The translations under genes and the position numbers were made by a program. The notes under the pieces are model-generated. The model worked only from the letters and a program-made list of their open reading frames with translations, ran no database searches and was not told where the DNA came from. This document shows positions 44,567 to 54,261 of a stretch of 64,000 nt of DNA, piece by piece; within the stretch, counting starts at the first letter, position 1; each line of letters opens with the position of its first letter. The stretch comes from an uncultured Lachnospiraceae bacterium (GTDB lineage Bacteria; Bacillota; Clostridia; Lachnospirales; Lachnospiraceae): NCBI GenBank assembly GCA_910579285.1, contig CAJTTT010000015.1, positions 1-64,000 on the forward strand, written 5' to 3'.

Positions 44567-44768
44567 GTCTCACATCATCAATAGCCCGGATTGTATCTGC
44601 ATTAGGAACATCCATAGAAATAGCAAACGGTATTCTCTGTTCTCTTACCGCCTGTTTCGCCGATATTGTAAAGAAAGTCGTCATATCCATTCCAAGATTA
44701 GATACAAGTTCTTGCAACTGCGATTTTAAATCCTCATCTATTCTCATTGTTATATTCGTTGTTGCCAT
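44511..44768 (-). CDS. RelB/DinJ-type antitoxin with altered C-terminus
   Basis: 85 residues. The N-terminal ribbon-helix-helix is intact (TNITMRIDEDLKSQLQELVSNLGMDMTTFF). Normal sequence continues to about IRAIDDVRHGRNYSK; the last residues (TGKRRTAVREE) are read out of frame from toxin sequence, indicating a deletion joining the two genes. It may still repress its own promoter. GGAAGGAG precedes the ATG. Confidence 0.82.
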   Translation of the reverse strand: MATTNITMRIDEDLKSQLQELVSNLGMDMTTFFTISAKQAVREQRIPFAISMDVPNADTIRAIDDVRHGRNYSKTGKRRTAVREE

Positions 44769-44791
44769 AGTATCAACTCCTTCCTTACAAT

Positions 44792-44834
44792 ATCATATTA
44801 TCCAAAATGTGCCACGTCAATACATTGTATGTAT
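44792..44834 (-). promoter_or_regulatory. promoter of the antitoxin gene with upstream palindrome
   Basis: Minus strand TTGACG, 17-bp spacer, TATGAT (44820 to 44792). ATACATTGTATGTAT (6-3-6 palindrome) covers 44820-44834 just upstream of the -35. Confidence 0.65.
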
Positions 44835-44836
44835 AG

Positions 44837-45037
44837 AGCACGCAGGCCAGGCGCACGTCTCCACCGCGATCATCCTATCTGCGCTATTTCTGCTCTGGAT
44901 CGACTATGCCCAGCGCAACGGTGGCTCTGATCATGGGACATACGGAAGAAGTGAACCAGACTCACTATAATTACGACATTATGGAACTGACAATCAAGAA
45001 GAGTGCAATGGAGCAGATCTGCGCGATACCCACCTAA
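44837..45037 (+). pseudogene. tyrosine recombinase C-terminal fragment
   Basis: From about 44879 the + strand reads PSATVALIMGHTEEVNQTHYNYDIMELTIKKSAMEQI and stops at 45035. MGHxxxxNxxHYxYD is the C-terminal catalytic box of phage/ICE tyrosine integrases, where the Tyr is the nucleophile. Only about 50 codons are left; the frame is closed by TAG at 44834. It sits about 90 bp from a tRNA-Met gene, the kind of site such integrases use. Remnant of a lost element. Confidence 0.6.
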
Positions 45038-45075
45038 AAAGGGTTGTATCCAACTGTATCCAAAAAAACGGAGAC

Positions 45076-45115
45076 ATAAAAAAGGCGGAAAGCCAGTAAA
45101 ATCAAGGCTTTCCGC
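45076..45115 (-). terminator. terminator of the tRNA-Val/tRNA-Met unit
   Basis: A 10-bp perfect stem GCGGAAAGCC/GGCTTTCCGC, with an A-run on the + strand (T-run on the minus strand) at 45076-45083. Confidence 0.9.
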
Positions 45116-45129
45116 ACTCTTAAAGGTAA

Positions 45130-45203
45130 TAGCGAGAGGGGGACTTGAACCCTCGACACTACGGGTATGAACCGTATGCTCTAGCCAGCTGAGCTATCTC
45201 GCC
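45130..45203 (-). tRNA. tRNA-Met (anticodon CAT)
   Basis: A 74-nt cloverleaf on the minus strand: acceptor GGCGAGA/TCTCGCT, D arm GCTC/GAGC, anticodon stem TACGG/CCGTA with loop TTCATAC, T arm GAGGG/CCCCC region. CAT could in principle be elongator Met or a lysidine-modified Ile2; the overall sequence favours elongator Met. Confidence 0.93.
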
Positions 45204-45252
45204 ATATATGAAATTAGTAGAACCACAGGGAAGCCGTCTCCGGCTTCCCAAA

Positions 45253-45325
45253 TGGGGCCTATAGGGCTCGAACCTATGACCCTCTGCTTGTAAGGCAGAT
45301 GCTCTCCCAGCTGAGCTAAGACCCC
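45253..45325 (-). tRNA. tRNA-Val (anticodon TAC)
   Basis: A 73-nt cloverleaf on the minus strand: acceptor GGGGTCT/AGGCCCC region, D arm GCTC/GAGC, anticodon stem TCTGC/GCAGA with loop CTTACAA, T arm ATAGG/CCTAT. Upstream of tRNA-Met in the same transcript. Confidence 0.95.
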
Positions 45326-45474
45326 GTTTATTTGCGGGTCACTCTCGCAACCCGCTCTGCTAGTATACAATTGTTTCCTATGGCTTGTCAACCCTTTTTT
45401 CCTATTTTTTCAAACCACTTTTCTAAATTTGTTTTCAGCCCGCATATACCGCCTGTTTTAACCGCCAAATACTA

Positions 45475-47253
45475 TTACATCCTCTCAGGCGCTGAAAAAC
45501 CAAGCAGATCAATGCAGGTCTCCAGCACCTCCTTGGTCAACGCAAGCAGCGCAATCCAGCCTGCTTTTTTCTGTCCGTTCTCCTCCGTGAGAATCTTCGT
45601 CTCATGGTAGAAGTGGTTGAACGCATTGGCCAGATCATAGATATAAGCGCAGATTTTGTGAGGCGCAATCTCCTCACAGGCTGTCTCCATCATGGCATTG
45701 TATTTCGCAAGTTCCAGCATCAGACTCTTCTCGGATCCGTTCACCGCCTCATCAATGACCATATCAGTCAAATCCCCGCCCTGTTCCTCATACTTGGCGA
45801 GAATTGACTTGATCCGTACAATGGTGTAGAGAATGTACGGGCCGGTATCCCCCTCAAAGGAAGTAAACCTGTCCATATCGAAAATATAATCCTTAGACGC
45901 CTGATTGGACAGATCACCATACTTGATCGCCGCCAGTCCGACGATTTTCGCCGTTTCCCCAGCCTGCTCCATATCAATCTCGTAACCCTTTGTCTCCGCA
46001 TTCTCGCGGATCTTGCGGATCATCTCCTCATTGATCTCACGGATCAGGTTCTCCAGCCGCATGACGCCTCCCTCTCTTGTCTTAAAGGGTTTGCCGTCCT
46101 TGCCGTTCATGGTGCCGAAGCCGATATGCACAAGCTCTGTATCTTCATTGACCAGTTTGGTCTTTTTCGCACAGCGGAACACCTGCTCAAAATACAGATC
46201 CTGTCTCTTATCGGTCAGATAAATCAGTTTGTCCGGGTGGAAGTTTTCCATACGGTCCATAATGGTTGCCAGATCCGTTGTATTGTAGAGAGAAGCGCCA
46301 TCGGATTTTAAGATCATGCAGGGAGGCACTTCCTTTGTGTCCGTCTCCTCCTTCACGTCGACAACCAGCGCGCCGTCGCTCTCGTAGGCGTAACCGCCTT
46401 TTTTCATGGCTTCCACCATGCCCGGTATGATATCGTGCACGTCAGACTCGCCTTTCCAGAGGTCAAATTCCACGTTCAGGTTGGCATAGTTTTTCTTTAA
46501 GTCCGCCACCGACACAGCGATGATATGATCCCAAAGCGCGCGGTACCCGCGCACGCCGCTCTGCAGCTTGTAGGTGGCCTCCATTGCGTCTGCCTTGTAG
46601 GCCTCGTCCTCCTTGGATTTGGCGCTGGCGGTAGGATAAATTTCCTCCAGCTCGGATATGGTAAACGGCGCATCCTTCGGGTATTCCCCCTCGTAGGAAC
46701 CGTCAAAATAGATCAAGTCAGGCTGTCTTTTCTGCAGTTCCGTGATGATAAGCCCCATCTGCAGCCCCCAGTCTCCCAGATGAATGTCGCCGATCACCTC
46801 ATGCCCCGCATAACGGCAGATCCGCTTGATGCTCTCTCCGATAATGCCGGAGCGCAGGTGTCCCACATGGAGCGGTTTTGCCACATTTGGACCGCCATAG
46901 TCAATAATCATTTTCTTTGACTCCGGCGCCTGGAACCCGAACTTCTCCGCGCCGGACATCTCCCTCAGGTAATCCCGCACAAAAGACTCCTTCACTTTCA
47001 TATTCAGAAAACCGGGAGCCACGGCGCAAACCTCAGACAGCACAGCATTCTCCTGCAGTTTCTCCGCCACCTCCTGCGCGATCATCAGAGGCGCCTTGTG
47101 GTATTTCTTCGCCCCCGCCATAGCGCCGTTGCACTGGTATTCACACAGATCCGGCCTGTTTGACAAGGTCACCCTGCCAAGTTCGGCATCATACCCAGCC
47201 TCCGCAAACGCCTTTTTCATTTCTTCTGATATCAAGTCCAATATTTTCTGCAT
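45475..47253 (-). CDS. argS: arginyl-tRNA synthetase
   Basis: Class I synthetase of 592 residues. An N-terminal Add1-type region precedes the HIGH-equivalent HVGH in GGPNVAKPLHVGHLRSG; the KMSK-equivalent region reads GKPFKTREGG. C-terminal DALR anticodon-binding helical domain with YNAMMETACEEIAPHKICAYIYDLANAFNHFYHET. Start at 47253, GGAG 6 nt upstream. Own promoter. Confidence 0.97.
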   Translation of the reverse strand: MQKILDLISEEMKKAFAEAGYDAELGRVTLSNRPDLCEYQCNGAMAGAKKYHKAPLMIAQEVAEKLQENAVLSEVCAVAPGFLNMKVKESFVRDYLREMSGAEKFGFQAPESKKMIIDYGGPNVAKPLHVGHLRSGIIGESIKRICRYAGHEVIGDIHLGDWGLQMGLIITELQKRQPDLIYFDGSYEGEYPKDAPFTISELEEIYPTASAKSKEDEAYKADAMEATYKLQSGVRGYRALWDHIIAVSVADLKKNYANLNVEFDLWKGESDVHDIIPGMVEAMKKGGYAYESDGALVVDVKEETDTKEVPPCMILKSDGASLYNTTDLATIMDRMENFHPDKLIYLTDKRQDLYFEQVFRCAKKTKLVNEDTELVHIGFGTMNGKDGKPFKTREGGVMRLENLIREINEEMIRKIRENAETKGYEIDMEQAGETAKIVGLAAIKYGDLSNQASKDYIFDMDRFTSFEGDTGPYILYTIVRIKSILAKYEEQGGDLTDMVIDEAVNGSEKSLMLELAKYNAMMETACEEIAPHKICAYIYDLANAFNHFYHETKILTEENGQKKAGWIALLALTKEVLETCIDLLGFSAPERM

Positions 47254-47377
47254 TCTGATCTCCATTCCGGCGCTTCGTGTGATTTTTCACACCGCCCTCC
47301 ACTTCAAAGCGTCCCCCGCCGTGTCTGCACGCATGCATACGCCGGGAAATCGCGGTTTATGACTCATAAGCAATGCA

Positions 47378-47406
47378 ATTTTACCACAAATCCCCACAGA
47401 TGTCAT
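47378..47406 (-). promoter_or_regulatory. promoter of argS
   Basis: Minus strand ATGACA, 17-bp spacer, TAAAAT. The resulting leader of about 115 nt is too short for a standard T-box. Confidence 0.6.
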
Positions 47407-47504
47407 TTAAATTCCCTATATAACATAAAACTGCGACAGCAAACCCGTCATTGCACTGATCTTATGGGTGCCTGAAATTCCCACCTGGAACAAAATCACC
47501 GCTG

Positions 47505-48239
47505 TCATGTCCCCGCCGATATCTGTCTTTTGGAATACACACACCCGCAGTAATCCTGCCGGTACAGTCCATATTCCTTCGACAGCTCAATCGACCGCTT
47601 GTAACCGTCCTTTTTCTTAAAATCCGACGGCAGCCAGGCAACGCCGTACTCCCTCCCAAGCTTCTCACCGATTTCATTGAGTTTCCCGGCATTCTTTAAA
47701 GGACTGATGGAAAGGGTCGTGGTGAAATAATCATACCGCCCTGCCTGCGCCATCCGGGCTGTCTCCCTGAGCCTCAGCTCATAGCAGGCAAAACATCTCT
47801 CGCCGCCCTCCGGGCACTGCTCCAGACCTTTCGCCATCTCGTAGAACCGCTGCGGCTCATAGTCCCCCTCGATCACATCGATCCGATATGCCGCGCTTTC
47901 ACTTTCCGCCTGCTGCCCTTCTGCACCATATGCTGTCTCCCTGTCAGACACCATGACACCGTTCGAGTTCTTATTGACCTTGTCAGTCAACTCCTTGTTG
48001 TACGCGGCAATCAGCCGTTTCTGCTCCTCCACACGCTTGCAGTACTCTGCATCCTCGGTAATATTCGGATTGAAATAAAAGACCGTGATCTTGAAATACT
48101 GCCGCAGATATTCCAGTACATAACTGCTGCACGGCGCACAGCAGCTGTGCAGAAAAAGAGTCGGAGCGCTCCCGTCCGCCGCACAGATACCGTCTATGAT
48201 TTTATCCAGTTCCTTCTGATAGTTTCTGACCGTGTTCAT
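47505..48239 (-). CDS. queH: epoxyqueuosine reductase QueH
   Basis: Last step of queuosine tRNA modification. 244 residues of the former DUF208 family: Cys33-Cys34 and Cys37 in LHSCCAPCSSYVLEYL, ERCFACYELRL, and CGCVYS complete the [4Fe-4S] and redox cysteines. An extra polar insertion of about 30 residues (around SNGVMVSDRETAYGAEGQQAE) is not typical of the core. It lies 119 bp downstream of a large secreted protein gene. Confidence 0.92.
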   Translation of the reverse strand: MNTVRNYQKELDKIIDGICAADGSAPTLFLHSCCAPCSSYVLEYLRQYFKITVFYFNPNITEDAEYCKRVEEQKRLIAAYNKELTDKVNKNSNGVMVSDRETAYGAEGQQAESESAAYRIDVIEGDYEPQRFYEMAKGLEQCPEGGERCFACYELRLRETARMAQAGRYDYFTTTLSISPLKNAGKLNEIGEKLGREYGVAWLPSDFKKKDGYKRSIELSKEYGLYRQDYCGCVYSKRQISAGT

Positions 48240-48358
48240 ATTTTCCCATTCCTTACTTTACATGCTTTTCTCTGCCATTCCGCCAAAGGATCCTGCCCGT
48301 TGACCAAGCCGGTTCTCTTCCGCTTCTCCGCCTGCTCTGCCGGTTACGCCGCGCAGCT

Positions 48359-50965
48359 TCAAAACACAACGCTTCTCTCCTGCTCCACCTGATAGACCGC
48401 ATCAGCCGCGATTTCATACACTTTCCTGTAATCCGTCTCCTCCACCAGACAGCCTGTGATCCTGTAATCATCCAGCCCCGTCCTGTAGAGCACATGGACA
48501 ATATTTTTTCCTCTGTACGGATCCGCCCAGAGCGCCAAAGGCGTGTCAGCACTGCTCTCCATTTCTTTCACAAACATGGCAAGTCCCCTGTCCGCTTCCT
48601 CGTATGCCGCCTTTCCTTCCCCGTCTTCCCATCCTGTCACATGGTCCTTCTGCAAGGTGAACTCCAGATAATTCCTGGCATATAAGTTCGCCAGATACCG
48701 TATGCCCTTGTGGTAGCTTTCCTCCTGCCCATCGTTGTCGAGATCACACTGGTAATCCCCCTCGTTCCCTTCCGACCGCTCCGCCTCCTGGTCTGCTGTC
48801 CGCTCCGCTTTCCCTGTTATCTCCCGGCCCTTATCAAGCCGCTCCTTTACCGCAGCACATTCTTTCGTCATGCGCTGTGCCAGACTCTCATAACCTGCCT
48901 CCGCCCAGATCTGCCGGATCTCATACTCTTTCGGAACCAGGTGAAGCGATGCTTCCTCCACTCTCTTCCCGTCCTCATAGCAGCTCCATGTATAGCCCTC
49001 ATAGATCAGACTGCTATAGTCAAAATCAAGGAGGCACAGATACTGCTTTCCCTCATAGGTAAGGATGCCAAATTCCTCCTGCACTTCAAAAAAACTGTCT
49101 GTCTCCTCATAGAATCCATCCGGCCGTCCTTTCAGAAAAATATAGTCCGCATTGCCGGAAGTGCCGCCGATAAAGTGGCCGTACAGCCGCCCCACCAGAT
49201 CCTCCGCGCCGTCATTGTCGCAGTCTGCCTGCAGAAACGTATACATATAGTTATAGTGGGCGGCCTCCTGTACCTGCTGCCGTACAGCCATATCTCTTCC
49301 GGCGAGGGATAGCATCTCCTCCTGCGTCAGTTCCCTGCCGCTTCCCGTTGTACACAGACCGCCCGCATATTTCCCATCCGCCGTGCCAAGCACCGCAGAT
49401 TCCTCTCCATCTCCCACTTCACTTAAGAGAACCGGGTCCTTTCCCGCCGCCATCATACTGGCGGTCTCATCCAGAAGAGCCTGTGGAATCTGTTTCCGTT
49501 CTCCTTCCATCCTGTGCATTCTGGCATAGACTTCTTTCGGCGCCATGCCGTCATAAAAACGCTCATACAGAAGCCGCACTCTTCCCTGTTCTTCCCGCTC
49601 CCACGCATCCAGGGAAAAGGTTTCCTCAAAGAGAAGATGTTTTGGCGCATCCTCATAGGCCCAGATTTTTAACCCGTCTTCCACGATGGACACGACACAT
49701 TCCCTCTTTTTCACCAGCGCATTCCCCTCCCACTGCCAGATGGCCTCCGCCGCGCTTACAGGCCCCCATTCGGCGGGAATGTCATTGTTGGTAATGCTCC
49801 AAATGGTCTCCGTCTCAGGGAATCCCTTTTCATACAACAAAGAGAGCTCACACTGTGCCGGCTCATAGACCTTTGTCTGCCGGTTCCACAGATAGGTTTC
49901 CCTATATCCCGCCAAATCCGGGCAGCCGTCAAAGTTTACGTCCTTTATCTGAATCCATCCTTCGCTGCTGCTTCCTAAATCTCCCGGAATCTCCTGAAAG
50001 GGTCTTTCGTAATACCCTTCCCTGTACAGCCGCAGCTTCGTGTTTCCCCTCCGCCTTTCGCATGCATAGAGAAAGGAAATTCCCTCCTCCGGCGCAAGCC
50101 TGCGGTAAGAAAAGGCATCGGGCTCCTTCCAGTATCCGACGCTGCCGCCGTCCTTCCAGTACACCATGCCATCTGCAAGCAGCTCTCCAAAGCTGCATCT
50201 TTCCTCTATCGCAATCTCCTGCACCAGGCAGACCGCATCGCCCTGCACCAAAAAGAAATAAAGATACCCGTCCTGCTCCAGCCGGTAAATGTACTCCCTC
50301 TTCCCTTGATCCGCATACATACAGCATCCCACCGCCTCCGGCAGCAGATCAAAAAAGGCGCAAAGAAGCGCCGTCTCACTGCCGTATGCCGCCCTGTAAT
50401 GCAGCAGACGGATCCTTGGCGGCAACGCGGGGTACACCTCGATTCCATCGCCCCCTACCCGGTCCGCATACACCTCCTGCGCACCGCACAGATCCAGAAT
50501 CCGCCCTTTGCTCCCATCAGACAAAAAATTCCCCGTGCAGAAAATATTGCCGTTGTCGGCAGCCGCAATCGGTTCGGCTTGAACGCCCTCCGGCAGTGTC
50601 ACGCTAAGACCGGCGTATGTCAGAACATTTCCCCGTATCACAGCCTCAGGTTCATCCTGCGTCAGCACAGCGCTCTCTTCCCTTGCTCCAGGATCCTCTG
50701 CAGCGGGCGGCTCCGGCTCCCCGTTTCCGGCATTGTCCTGCTCCTTTGCCTCCGCTTCTGCCAGATCTGCGCCCGCCTCTGCCGAGGAACAGCGCCCGCT
50801 GTCAGCATTTCCCTTTTCTGCAGGACTGTACCTAACGGCTGCGGGTTCCTTCTCCGCAGAGCCATATCCGCCGCTGTCCACACCGCCAAAGATAACCCCG
50901 AGCAGCATGCACAGCGACAGACCGCCCCCTATTCCTTTCTTAACAAAATTCTCCCTTTTTATCAT
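48359..50965 (-). CDS. large secreted protein with three Asp-rich calcium-loop motifs, unknown function
   Basis: 868 residues. A Sec signal or anchor segment (GIGGGLSLCMLLGVIFGGV) is followed by a low-complexity Ala/Glu/Gly/Pro linker to about 110 and beta-rich sequence. Three D-x-[DN]-x-D-G loops are present: DVNFDGCPD (342-350), DCDNDGAED (581-589) and DLDNDGQEE (741-749), like the loops of FG-GAP/XAC2610-type repeats. A charged linker lies around 710-735. I do not recognise the whole protein. It begins 20 bp after carB and may be co-transcribed with carAB, which is hard to explain by pyrimidine/arginine metabolism alone. Confidence 0.85.
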   Translation of the reverse strand: MIKRENFVKKGIGGGLSLCMLLGVIFGGVDSGGYGSAEKEPAAVRYSPAEKGNADSGRCSSAEAGADLAEAEAKEQDNAGNGEPEPPAAEDPGAREESAVLTQDEPEAVIRGNVLTYAGLSVTLPEGVQAEPIAAADNGNIFCTGNFLSDGSKGRILDLCGAQEVYADRVGGDGIEVYPALPPRIRLLHYRAAYGSETALLCAFFDLLPEAVGCCMYADQGKREYIYRLEQDGYLYFFLVQGDAVCLVQEIAIEERCSFGELLADGMVYWKDGGSVGYWKEPDAFSYRRLAPEEGISFLYACERRRGNTKLRLYREGYYERPFQEIPGDLGSSSEGWIQIKDVNFDGCPDLAGYRETYLWNRQTKVYEPAQCELSLLYEKGFPETETIWSITNNDIPAEWGPVSAAEAIWQWEGNALVKKRECVVSIVEDGLKIWAYEDAPKHLLFEETFSLDAWEREEQGRVRLLYERFYDGMAPKEVYARMHRMEGERKQIPQALLDETASMMAAGKDPVLLSEVGDGEESAVLGTADGKYAGGLCTTGSGRELTQEEMLSLAGRDMAVRQQVQEAAHYNYMYTFLQADCDNDGAEDLVGRLYGHFIGGTSGNADYIFLKGRPDGFYEETDSFFEVQEEFGILTYEGKQYLCLLDFDYSSLIYEGYTWSCYEDGKRVEEASLHLVPKEYEIRQIWAEAGYESLAQRMTKECAAVKERLDKGREITGKAERTADQEAERSEGNEGDYQCDLDNDGQEESYHKGIRYLANLYARNYLEFTLQKDHVTGWEDGEGKAAYEEADRGLAMFVKEMESSADTPLALWADPYRGKNIVHVLYRTGLDDYRITGCLVEETDYRKVYEIAADAVYQVEQERSVVF

Positions 50966-50984
50966 ATGGGCTTATCCTCAAAGC

Positions 50985-53900
50985 CTACTTCCCCCGCCTC
51001 GCAATGGATGCAATATCAATCAGGGTCATCTCCTCCTGAGTCGCCGCGTTTTCCAGACTGGTCACAAGCGCGGCGGCCGTGTCCATCGCCGTGATACAGT
51101 TGACGCCCGTCTCGATGGAGGTTCTGCGGATCAAAAAGCCGTCCCTGCTCTTGTCGCGACCCTGGGTCGGTGTGTCAATCACCAGGTCAATCCTGTGTCC
51201 CAGAATCAGATCCATGACCGTGGGCGATTCCTGGGAAATCTTATTTACCTTGCGCGCCTTTACTCCGGCTTCATTCAGCGCAGCCGCCGTGCTTCTGGTG
51301 GCGTAAATGATATAGCCAAGCTTCTCAAAACGGCGTGCCACCTCGATGGCCTCCCCCTTGTCCGCGTCTTTCACCGTAATAATCATCTGTTTATGCTTCG
51401 GCAGACTCACGCCCGCGCCGAGAAACGCCTTGTAGAGCGCCTCGTTAAAGGTCTTTGCAATGCCAAGGCACTCGCCGGTGGACTTCATTTCCGGCCCCAG
51501 GCTGATCTCCGCGCCCCGGATCTTCTCAAAGGAAAATACCGGCATCTTGACGGCAAAATAGTCCGCCGCCGGCTGTAAGCCCGGCTCATAGCCCAGATCC
51601 CTGATCTTCTTCCCGATAATCACCTCCGTGGCCAGATCCACGATCGGAATGCCCGTCACCTTGCTGATATAAGGCACCGTGCGGGAAGAGCGGGGATTGA
51701 CCTCGATCACATACACCTCATCGCCCATGACGATAAACTGGATGTTAATCAGGCCGATTACATGGAGCGCTTTCGCCAGCCTTCTGGAGTATTCGGCAAT
51801 CGTCTCCTTCACCTTAGCGCTGACCGTGGGCGCCGGATAAACTGAAATGCTGTCGCCGGAATGCACGCCCGTCCGCTCGATATGCTCCATGATGCCCGGA
51901 ATAAGAATGTCCGTGCCGTCGCAGACCGCGTCCACCTCCAACTCCTTGCCTTGTAAATATTTATCCACAAGAATGGGATGATCCTGCTCGTAGCGGTTGA
52001 TCACCGCCATAAACTCCTCAATTTCCTGATCAGAAATGGCGATCTGCATTCCCTGTCCGCCAAGCACATAGGAAGGGCGTACCAGCACAGGATAGCCAAG
52101 CCTGTTGGCCACGGCCTTTGCCTCCTCTGCCGTGTAAACCGTACCGCCTGCAGCTCTCGGAATCTCCGTCTCCTCCAGAATCCTGTCAAAAAGCTCCCGA
52201 TCCTCCGCCGCGTCCACGTCCTCCGCCTTTGTGCCAAGAATCGGCACACCCATTTTCATCAGGCTTTCCGTCAGTTTGATGGCCGTCTGTCCGCCAAACT
52301 GCACCACCGCGCCGTCGGGCTTCTCCACATTGACGACGTTCTCCACATCCTCCGGTGTCAGCGGCTCGAAATAGAGCTTGTCCGCAATGTCAAAGTCTGT
52401 GCTCACCGTCTCCGGATTGTTGTTGATGATAATGGTTTCATACCCTTCCCTCGCAAATGCCCAGGTGGCGTGCACAGAACAGTAGTCAAACTCGATGCCC
52501 TGCCCGATGCGGATAGGGCCCGAGCCTAAGACGAGCACCTTCTTTTTCGGGTGGCTCTCCACCACCTCCGTCTCAGAACCAAACACGGAGTAATAGTAGG
52601 GCGTGCTCGCCGCAAACTCCGCCGCACAGGTATCCACCATCTTAAAAGCGGCAACAATGCCGTTTTCATAACGCATGTTCTTGATTTCTTCCTCAGTTTT
52701 CCCCGTCAGCCTTGCAATCACACAGTCTGGAAACTCGATCCGCTTCGCCTCTTTCAGAAGCTCCACCGTCAGCGGCTCCTTTATAAGCCGTTCCTCCATC
52801 TCCGTAAGTATGGCAATCTTATCAATAAACCAGTGATCCACCATAGTAATCCTGTGGATCGTGTCGTAATCCACGCCCTTGCGGACTGCCTCCGCAATCA
52901 TGTAGATTCTCTGGTCATCCACAACCTCCATGCGCTCCAGCAGCTCTTCCACCGTAAGCCCGGAAAAATCATAGCTCCTCAGACAGTCCACATGCTGCTC
53001 CAGGGAACGGATCGCCTTCATCAGCGCCCCCTCAAAGTTATTGCCGATGCTCATCACTTCGCCCGTGGCTTTCATCTGCGTCGTCAGAGTACGCTTCGCC
53101 GTGATAAACTTATCGAAAGGCAGTCTCGGTATCTTCACCACACAGTAGTCAAGGGCCGGCTCAAAGCTGGCATAAGTCTTGCCTGTGATGGCATTTTTGA
53201 TCTCATCCAGCGTATAACCAAGAGCAATCTTTGCCGCCACCTTGGCGATCGGATAGCCGGTGGCCTTACTCGCCAGCGCGGAAGATCGGCTCACACGGGG
53301 ATTCACTTCGATCACGCAGTATTCAAAGCTTGTGGGATGCAGGGCAAACTGCACATTACAGCCTCCTGTAATCTCCAGCTCGTTGATGATATTTAAAGCG
53401 GCGCTTCGGAGCATCTGATATTCCTTGTCCCCAAGCGTCTGGGAAGGCGCCACCACAATGCTGTCGCCGGTGTGCACACCAACCGGGTCGATGTTTTCCA
53501 TATTGCAGACTGTGATGCAGTTGCCCGCACTGTCACGCATCACCTCGTACTCAATTTCCTTCCAGCCTGCAATACACCGCTCCACCAGAACCTGTCCTAC
53601 CCGGGAAAGGCGAAGACCGTTCGCCAAAATCTCCTCCAGCTCGATCTGGTTGTGGGCGATGCCGCCGCCGGAGCCGCCAAGCGTATAAGCCGGCCGGAGC
53701 ACCACAGGATAGCCGATTTTATTCGCAAAAGTCACACCGTCCTCGATACTTTCCACCACAAGGGAAGGGGCGCACGGCTCCCCGATCTTCTCCATCGTCT
53801 CCTTAAACTCCAGACGGTCTTCCGCCTTGCGGATGGTTTTCGCCGTGGTGCCGAGAAGCAGCACGTTATGCGCCGCCAGAAAGCCGGACTCATCCAGCTC

Positions 53901-54200
53901 CATCCCCAGATTTAAGCCCGCCTGGCCGCCCATATTGGGAAGCAGGGAATCCGGCTTTTCCTTAATGATAATCTGCTCTAACACCTGAGTTGTCAGCGGC
54001 TCGATATATACCTTATCTGCGATATCGCCGTCTGTCATAATGGTGGCCGGGTTGGAGTTTACCAGAATTACCTCCATGCCCTCCTCCTTTAAGGAGCGGC
54101 ACGCCTGCGTTCCCGCATAGTCAAACTCCGCCGCCTGCCCGATCACAATCGGACCCGAACCGATGACAAGCACTCTTTTCACATTTGGATTTTTAGGCAT
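50985..54200 (-). CDS. carB: carbamoyl phosphate synthase large subunit
   Basis: 1071 residues. Two homologous ATP-grasp halves: first PKNPNVKRVLVIGSGPIVIGQAAEFDYAG; second KKKVLVLGSGPIRIGQGIEFDYCSVHA. Each is followed by ENIDPVGVHTGDSIVVAPSQT- and HIERTGVHSGDSISVYPAPT-type loops. The C-terminal MGS-like allosteric domain (about 930-1071) has GHRIDLVIDTPTQGRD. Makes carbamoyl phosphate for pyrimidine and arginine synthesis. Start at 54200, GGAGG 7 nt upstream. Confidence 0.97.
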   Translation of the reverse strand: MPKNPNVKRVLVIGSGPIVIGQAAEFDYAGTQACRSLKEEGMEVILVNSNPATIMTDGDIADKVYIEPLTTQVLEQIIIKEKPDSLLPNMGGQAGLNLGMELDESGFLAAHNVLLLGTTAKTIRKAEDRLEFKETMEKIGEPCAPSLVVESIEDGVTFANKIGYPVVLRPAYTLGGSGGGIAHNQIELEEILANGLRLSRVGQVLVERCIAGWKEIEYEVMRDSAGNCITVCNMENIDPVGVHTGDSIVVAPSQTLGDKEYQMLRSAALNIINELEITGGCNVQFALHPTSFEYCVIEVNPRVSRSSALASKATGYPIAKVAAKIALGYTLDEIKNAITGKTYASFEPALDYCVVKIPRLPFDKFITAKRTLTTQMKATGEVMSIGNNFEGALMKAIRSLEQHVDCLRSYDFSGLTVEELLERMEVVDDQRIYMIAEAVRKGVDYDTIHRITMVDHWFIDKIAILTEMEERLIKEPLTVELLKEAKRIEFPDCVIARLTGKTEEEIKNMRYENGIVAAFKMVDTCAAEFAASTPYYYSVFGSETEVVESHPKKKVLVLGSGPIRIGQGIEFDYCSVHATWAFAREGYETIIINNNPETVSTDFDIADKLYFEPLTPEDVENVVNVEKPDGAVVQFGGQTAIKLTESLMKMGVPILGTKAEDVDAAEDRELFDRILEETEIPRAAGGTVYTAEEAKAVANRLGYPVLVRPSYVLGGQGMQIAISDQEIEEFMAVINRYEQDHPILVDKYLQGKELEVDAVCDGTDILIPGIMEHIERTGVHSGDSISVYPAPTVSAKVKETIAEYSRRLAKALHVIGLINIQFIVMGDEVYVIEVNPRSSRTVPYISKVTGIPIVDLATEVIIGKKIRDLGYEPGLQPAADYFAVKMPVFSFEKIRGAEISLGPEMKSTGECLGIAKTFNEALYKAFLGAGVSLPKHKQMIITVKDADKGEAIEVARRFEKLGYIIYATRSTAAALNEAGVKARKVNKISQESPTVMDLILGHRIDLVIDTPTQGRDKSRDGFLIRRTSIETGVNCITAMDTAAALVTSLENAATQEEMTLIDIASIARRGK

Positions 54201-54261
54201 TATATTTCCTCCATTTCTCAACCCCAAAGAAACATAGTAACTCTTAGCAAGCGTACTCTGC

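Noticed and set aside
47254..47400. T-box leader before argS
   Set aside because: The leader is about 115 nt and shows no T-box bulge sequence or antiterminator/terminator pair.
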